From Bacteroidota bacterium (GTDB lineage Bacteria > Bacteroidota > Bacteroidia > Bacteroidales > Rikenellaceae): DNA of 26,801 nt. Below, one piece after another: positions 23,123-26,801 of the stretch; position 1 is the first letter of the stretch, and each line of letters opens with the position of its first letter. Position numbers and translations under genes: made by a program. The notes under the pieces are model-generated. The model did not search any database. It was not told where the DNA came from and saw only the letters and a list, made by a program, of their open reading frames with translations. The stretch is taken from the NCBI GenBank assembly GCA_023413645.1, contig JAEZPN010000078.1, forward strand, positions 1 through 26,801. Direction: 5' to 3'.

Positions 23123-23413
23123 TTAACCCTTGACATACTTGCGTATGCGCTCCTCGATGGCGTGTAGCTCCTCTACATCCTCATCGCCAAGTGCCGAGCT
23201 GTGCTCGGTGGTTAGTGCGAGTATTGAGTATCGCAATGCAGCCATGGCAATACGATCCTGCATATCGAATTTCGGAATCTTTGAATACTCCGTAATCTTC
23301 TCGTTCAGGCGCTTTGCCGCTACGCGATATAGCTCTTCATTTGCTGCGTCGATGGTCATCGGGTAGCTCTTGCCGGCTATTGATATGTTTACCTTAATCT
23401 TACCTTCTGCCAT
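23123..23413 (-). CDS. zapA: Cell division protein ZapA
   Basis: This 96-residue protein shows the ZapA pattern: KIKVNISIAGKSYPMTI at the N-terminus, AAKRLNEKITEY, then a long helix with DRIAMAALRYSILALTTE that forms the dimer/tetramer coiled coil. ZapA binds FtsZ and promotes bundling of the Z ring. It is encoded 5 bases after the coiled-coil gene upstream, so they are co-transcribed. The structured RNA (ssrS) follows. Confidence 0.93.
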   Translation of the reverse strand: MAEGKIKVNISIAGKSYPMTIDAANEELYRVAAKRLNEKITEYSKIPKFDMQDRIAMAALRYSILALTTEHSSALGDEDVEELHAIEERIRKYVKG

Positions 23414-23418
23414 CGTCG

Positions 23419-23721
23419 TTAATTATTATCCTCTTCGTGTTTTATGGCGGCTATGCAGCGGTCAACCTCCCGCAATAAATTGTTGACACGCTGTCGTGCA
23501 CGCTCGACATTGCCACCCTCACCACTCATCACGGCGCTAAGCTCTGCGCTCTTGAGGCGTGTGTCGAGGTCGCGGACCTTCTCTTCGAGGCGTCGCTTCT
23601 CACCCTGTAGCCTGTCGCGCTCCTTGGCCAATGCTCGGCACTCGGCAGCAATGCGACTGTGGTCAGCAATGAGCCTCTCCACCTCGTCACGTAGTCTCTT
23701 TATGATCTCCTTCTCTGCCAT
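23419..23721 (-). CDS. Short coiled-coil protein preceding zapA (ZapB-like)
   Basis: This encodes 100 residues from ATG 23721. The open frame reaches back to 23763, but the promoter -7 box (23761-23768) overlaps that start and would place transcription near 23756, so 23721 is preferred. Nearly the whole protein is an Arg/Glu/Leu heptad helix (for example RLRDEVERLIADH, ECRALAKERDRL, RLEEKVRDLDTRL), with a Gly-rich break (MSGEGG) near residue 65. It lacks cysteine pairs or catalytic motifs. Because it is paired with zapA and resembles other small coiled-coil proteins, a role in Z-ring organisation is plausible but not proven. Confidence 0.8.
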   Translation of the reverse strand: MAEKEIIKRLRDEVERLIADHSRIAAECRALAKERDRLQGEKRRLEEKVRDLDTRLKSAELSAVMSGEGGNVERARQRVNNLLREVDRCIAAIKHEEDNN

Positions 23722-23760
23722 GTAGTGCAATGTCGCTTTGTGCAACGTAGTTTTATTGCC

Positions 23761-23792
23761 CAAAGATAATATTTTTTTGGCTAAAAACCAAA
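23761..23792 (-). promoter_or_regulatory. Promoter of the coiled-coil gene and zapA
   Basis: On the minus strand TTTG (23792-23789), a 20-base spacer and TATCTTTG (23768-23761) match the Bacteroidota pattern. The 5' leader is about 35 bases. Confidence 0.8.
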
Positions 23793-23820
23793 TTTTAAGT
23801 TAAAAACTTTCGACCCCAAG

Positions 23821-25116
23821 CTACTGTACAAGCTCGGCGTAGAGGTCGTAGTCCTCGCAGTCCGTAACCACAACATTGTAGAAGCGACCACGCATAAGGC
23901 GCTTGCCGAAGCTCTCTATAATGAGCTCCTGGTCCACTTCGGGGGAGTCGTACTCCGAGCGTCCGATGTAGAAGTCTCCCTCCTTGCGGTCGATAATTAC
24001 GCGCATGGTCTGACCCACGCGGCGTGCGTTGTTCTCCAACGATACACGCTCCTGAAGGCGCATGATGCGATCTACGCGGTCGTGCTTAACATCCTCAGCC
24101 ACATCATCTTTGAGGCGTGTAGCAGAGTATGTGCCCTCCTCTTCAGAGTAGGGGAATACACCGAGGCGGTCGAACTTAGTGTCGCGCACAAACTCCATCA
24201 ACTCGGCGAAGTCCTCCTCCGTCTCGCCAGGGTAGCCCACAAGCAGCGTGGTGCGTAGTGCGATGTCGGGAATTGAGGCGCGGAGCTTCTCAATAAGGCG
24301 TAGTGCATCGGCCTTCGTATGGCGGCGCTTCATCAGCGTGAGCTGGTTATCGGAGATATGCTGGAAGGGGATGTCGAGGTAGCGGCAAATCTTCTTCTGG
24401 CGTGCCATGACCTCGATAACCTCATCGGGAAAGTCGGTGGGGTAGGCGTAGTGCAGACGTATCCACTCCAACTTCTCGATGGCGCAGAGGCGCTCCAACA
24501 ACTCGCCAAGCTTGCGCTCACCGTAGATGTCGACACCGTAGTAGGTGGTATCCTGTGCGATGACCATAATCTCGCGTACGCCCTTCGCTACGAGGGCCTC
24601 AGCCTCGGCGATGAGTGCCTCCATGGGTACCGACTTGTGGCGGCCACGGATAAGAGGGATGGCGCAGTAGCCACACATCCAGTTGCAACCCTCCGAAATC
24701 TTGAGGTAGGCGTAGTGTGAGGGGGTCGAGAGCTCGCGCTTTGTCTCGTTCTCGTTGCGATATTTCGCGCCGAGGCGCTCCACTATGCCTGCCCAGTCGT
24801 TAACACCGAAGAAGTCGTCAACTTCGGGGAGCTCGGGGCGTAGCTCATCGGCATAGCGCTGCGAGAGGCAACCTACGACAAAGAGCTCCTCAATCTTGCC
24901 CGCTGTCTTAAGCTCTGCGGCACGAAGGATGGTGTCGATGGACTCCTGCTTGGCGTCACCAATAAAGCCGCAGGTGTTGATTACAACGACGTCGGCATCC
25001 GTGCGGTCGCTATCAAAGACGATGGTGTAGCCATACTCGGCAAGCTGTGCTGCGAGGTGCTCAGAGTCCACGGTATTCTTCGAGCATCCGAGGGTTATGA
25101 TGTTGATTTTCTTCAT
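23821..25116 (-). CDS. rimO: Ribosomal protein S12 (aspartyl) methylthiotransferase
   Basis: This 431-residue radical SAM enzyme adds a methylthio group to an Asp of ribosomal protein S12. The N-terminal UPF0004 domain (1-~120) has TLGCSKNTVDSE at the start, which is typical of RimO rather than MiaB, and cysteines C11, C49 and C83 for one [4Fe-4S] cluster. The radical SAM motif CNWMCGYC places C144, C148 and C151. The final ~70 residues match a TRAM RNA-binding domain. It begins 9 bases after ftsY, so it belongs to the ftsY operon. Confidence 0.95.
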   Translation of the reverse strand: MKKINIITLGCSKNTVDSEHLAAQLAEYGYTIVFDSDRTDADVVVINTCGFIGDAKQESIDTILRAAELKTAGKIEELFVVGCLSQRYADELRPELPEVDDFFGVNDWAGIVERLGAKYRNENETKRELSTPSHYAYLKISEGCNWMCGYCAIPLIRGRHKSVPMEALIAEAEALVAKGVREIMVIAQDTTYYGVDIYGERKLGELLERLCAIEKLEWIRLHYAYPTDFPDEVIEVMARQKKICRYLDIPFQHISDNQLTLMKRRHTKADALRLIEKLRASIPDIALRTTLLVGYPGETEEDFAELMEFVRDTKFDRLGVFPYSEEEGTYSATRLKDDVAEDVKHDRVDRIMRLQERVSLENNARRVGQTMRVIIDRKEGDFYIGRSEYDSPEVDQELIIESFGKRLMRGRFYNVVVTDCEDYDLYAELVQ

Positions 25117-25125
25117 ATTACACGA

Positions 25126-26187
25126 CTATTTAGCGTCGCCAAACATGGCGCGTACAAACTCCTTGCGGTCGAACATCTTAAGCTGGTCGATGCCCTCACC
25201 GATGCCGATATAGCGTACGGGGATGTGGAACTTATCGCTGATGCCGATAACCACGCCACCCTTGGCTGTGCCATCGAGCTTCGTGATGGTGAGCGATGTC
25301 ACCTGCGTAGCCTCGGTGAACTGCTTAGCCTGCTCAAAGGCGTTCTGACCTGTAGAACCGTCGAGCACGAGCATTACGTCGTGGGGTGCATCGGGGATGA
25401 CCTTAGACATAACGTTGCGAATCTTCGTAAGCTCCTTCATTAGACCCACCTTGTTGTGCAAGCGACCTGCGGTGTCGATGAGCACCACGTCGGCATTGTT
25501 CGCCACAGCCGAGCGTAGGGTGTCGTATGCCACAGATGCGGGGTCTGAGCCCATCTCCTGGCGTATCATCGTAGCGCCGGCACGCTCTGCCCACACTGCG
25601 AGCTGGTCGATAGCTGCGGCACGGAACGTATCTGCAGCACCGATATATACCTTGCGGCCCGCCTTTGTAAGCTGTGCTGCGAGCTTGCCGATGGTCGTAG
25701 TCTTACCTGCGCCATTCACGCCCACGACCATAAGCACGAAGGGTGTGCCCTCCTTAACCTCGATGCCGAAGTCCTCGGTCGAGCGGTGTGACTCCTCCAT
25801 GAGCTGTGCTATCTCGTCGCGGAGAATATACTGAAGCTCCTCGGTGTTGAGGTACTTGTCGCGTGCTACACGTGCCTCGATGCGCTCGATAATCTTCACG
25901 GTGGTATCTACGCCCACGTCCGATGTGATGAGCACCTCCTCGAGGTCATCGAGAACGTCTGCATCTACCGTTGTGCGACCCGCAATGGCGCGCTTGAGCT
26001 TGCCAAAGAAGCCCTCCTTGCTCTTCTCGAGACCCGCCTCGAGCTCCTTGCGCTCAGCCTCGGCCTTTGCCTCCTCAGCCTTCTGCTCCTCGATGGCGAT
26101 GGCAGCCTTCTCCTCTTCGGTTACGGGAGCAGCGTCAACCTTAGGCTCCTCAACTTTCTTCTTTTTGAATAGATCAAAAAATCCCAT
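25126..26187 (-). CDS. ftsY: Signal recognition particle receptor FtsY
   Basis: This 353-residue GTPase docks ribosome-SRP complexes at the inner membrane for co-translational insertion. An acidic/basic A region (1-~60: GFFDLFKKKK, then Glu/Ala-rich) precedes the N domain (~62-145) and the G domain. GTPase motifs are G1 GVNGAGKT (156-163), DTFRAAA (186-192), G3 DTAGR (238-242) and G4 TKLD (302-305). It is shorter than E. coli FtsY because the A domain is small, as usual in this group. It begins 21 bases after the namZ-like gene and precedes rimO by 9 bases. Confidence 0.97.
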   Translation of the reverse strand: MGFFDLFKKKKVEEPKVDAAPVTEEEKAAIAIEEQKAEEAKAEAERKELEAGLEKSKEGFFGKLKRAIAGRTTVDADVLDDLEEVLITSDVGVDTTVKIIERIEARVARDKYLNTEELQYILRDEIAQLMEESHRSTEDFGIEVKEGTPFVLMVVGVNGAGKTTTIGKLAAQLTKAGRKVYIGAADTFRAAAIDQLAVWAERAGATMIRQEMGSDPASVAYDTLRSAVANNADVVLIDTAGRLHNKVGLMKELTKIRNVMSKVIPDAPHDVMLVLDGSTGQNAFEQAKQFTEATQVTSLTITKLDGTAKGGVVIGISDKFHIPVRYIGIGEGIDQLKMFDRKEFVRAMFGDAK

Positions 26188-26208
26188 AGTATAAATAGTT
26201 TTATTTTA

Positions 26209-26801
26209 TTATTCGTTGTAAATCAAGTATTTGCGTCGTTGCTCCTTGAATTTCTCTACATCCTCCATCCAGCGTGCCTCAATCTCCTCGGCGCTGTATC
26301 CCGCAATAATCATCTCGCGCACATAGCCTACGCCAATGAGCTTCTCGAACATCTGCGTAAAGAACTTTTCGCCCAGTGCGAGGTTGTGGTAGGCCGCAAC
26401 AATATACTCGAGGTTGATGCCCTCGGCCCATATCTCCTCGTTGGGGAGGGTGCGTAGGTCCTCGCCATAGCAGGTCTTACCCATGTGGGGTGGCTTTGCT
26501 GAGCCGGCGTTGGGTGCGGGCGTGAAGCTAAAGTCGTAGCCCTTGAGGTCGGGGTGGCCGTAGAGCTCGAAGGGTGCCTCAGTGCCGCGTCCCATGCTTA
26601 GCACCGTGCCTTCAAAGAGGCAGGTGGTGGGGTAGAGGTATATGGAGTGCTGCGTAGGTAGGTTGGGTGACGGAGCAATGGGTAATTCGTAGTGCGTCGT
26701 GTGGTCGTAGTTCTGGCACTTTACCACCGTGAGCTTCGCGGGCTTTGCCCACCCCTCACCGATAGCCATCGTAGCAATCTCGCCCATGGTCATACCATGC
26801 A
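26209..26801 (-). CDS. namZ: Exo-beta-N-acetylmuramidase-like protein (DUF1343/NamZ), C-terminal part
   Basis: The frame is open to the right edge of the window, so only the C-terminal ~197 residues are visible (reading frame HGMTMGEIAT...). NamZ (DUF1343) removes terminal N-acetylmuramic acid from peptidoglycan fragments, which supports cell-wall recycling. Recognisable parts are YLYPTTCLFEGT, then VLSMGRGTEAPFELYGHPDL, FTPAPNAGSAKPPHMGKTCYG and the final KFKEQRRKYLIY. A signal peptide, normally present, cannot be seen because the start is missing. It is the first gene of a minus-strand series with ftsY and rimO. Confidence 0.85.
   Translation of the reverse strand, partial: HGMTMGEIATMAIGEGWAKPAKLTVVKCQNYDHTTHYELPIAPSPNLPTQHSIYLYPTTCLFEGTVLSMGRGTEAPFELYGHPDLKGYDFSFTPAPNAGSAKPPHMGKTCYGEDLRTLPNEEIWAEGINLEYIVAAYHNLALGEKFFTQMFEKLIGVGYVREMIIAGYSAEEIEARWMEDVEKFKEQRRKYLIYNE

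Noticed and set aside
1..26801. Mobile elements, prophage genes or CRISPR arrays
   Set aside because: No transposase, integrase, phage structural gene, regular direct-repeat array or attachment site was seen on either strand.

Overview
The window looks like chromosomal DNA of a member of the Bacteroidota, most likely order Bacteroidales. The evidence is a fused lpxC/fabZ gene, repeated Bacteroidota-type promoters (TTTG, about 19-21 bases, then TAnnTTTG) in front of many genes, few Shine-Dalgarno-like sites, tRNA genes without encoded CCA, and typical family content (NamZ/DUF1343, S9 dipeptidyl peptidase, SIMPL, RNase Y). I cannot assign a genus. No insertion sequence, prophage, CRISPR array or integrase was seen; the window is mainly housekeeping DNA with a small surface-glycan island.

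Left part (1-7.2 kb): the 3' end of an unrecognised gene overlaps a gene for a large exported TPR-like protein. A convergent terminator follows. On the minus strand come a TonB-like protein and a CPA1-type cation/proton antiporter. Divergent from these, on the plus strand, lie the lipid A and fatty acid genes lpxC/fabZ and lpxA. From 7.2 to 7.7 kb there is no protein gene, only terminators, one copy of a diverged intergenic repeat and a tRNA-Pro.

Middle (7.7-12.5 kb): a three-gene ABC importer of the iron-siderophore/heme/cobalamin type (lipoprotein binding protein, permease, ATPase) with one-base overlaps; tRNA-Glu; rpsT behind its own promoter and a structured leader; then a CAT-like acetyltransferase gene next to msrA.

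Glycan island (12.6-16.9 kb): a Stealth-family sugar-phosphate transferase on the plus strand faces a minus-strand operon of two tandem LicD paralogues, an SDR oxidoreductase and a GT2 glycosyltransferase. Together they suggest phosphodiester-linked decoration of a surface glycan.

Right part (17.1-26.8 kb): an exported S9 dipeptidyl peptidase followed by a free-methionine-R-sulfoxide reductase with an extra C-terminal segment; a SIMPL-domain protein; then a minus-strand stretch with a coiled-coil protein and zapA, a structured RNA that I read as 6S RNA, and RNase Y. Last are namZ (cut by the window edge), ftsY and rimO, closely spaced on the minus strand. The most interesting non-coding signals are the alternative folds of the 6S-like RNA and its terminator, the rpsT leader, and a repeat found behind both lpxA and rny.
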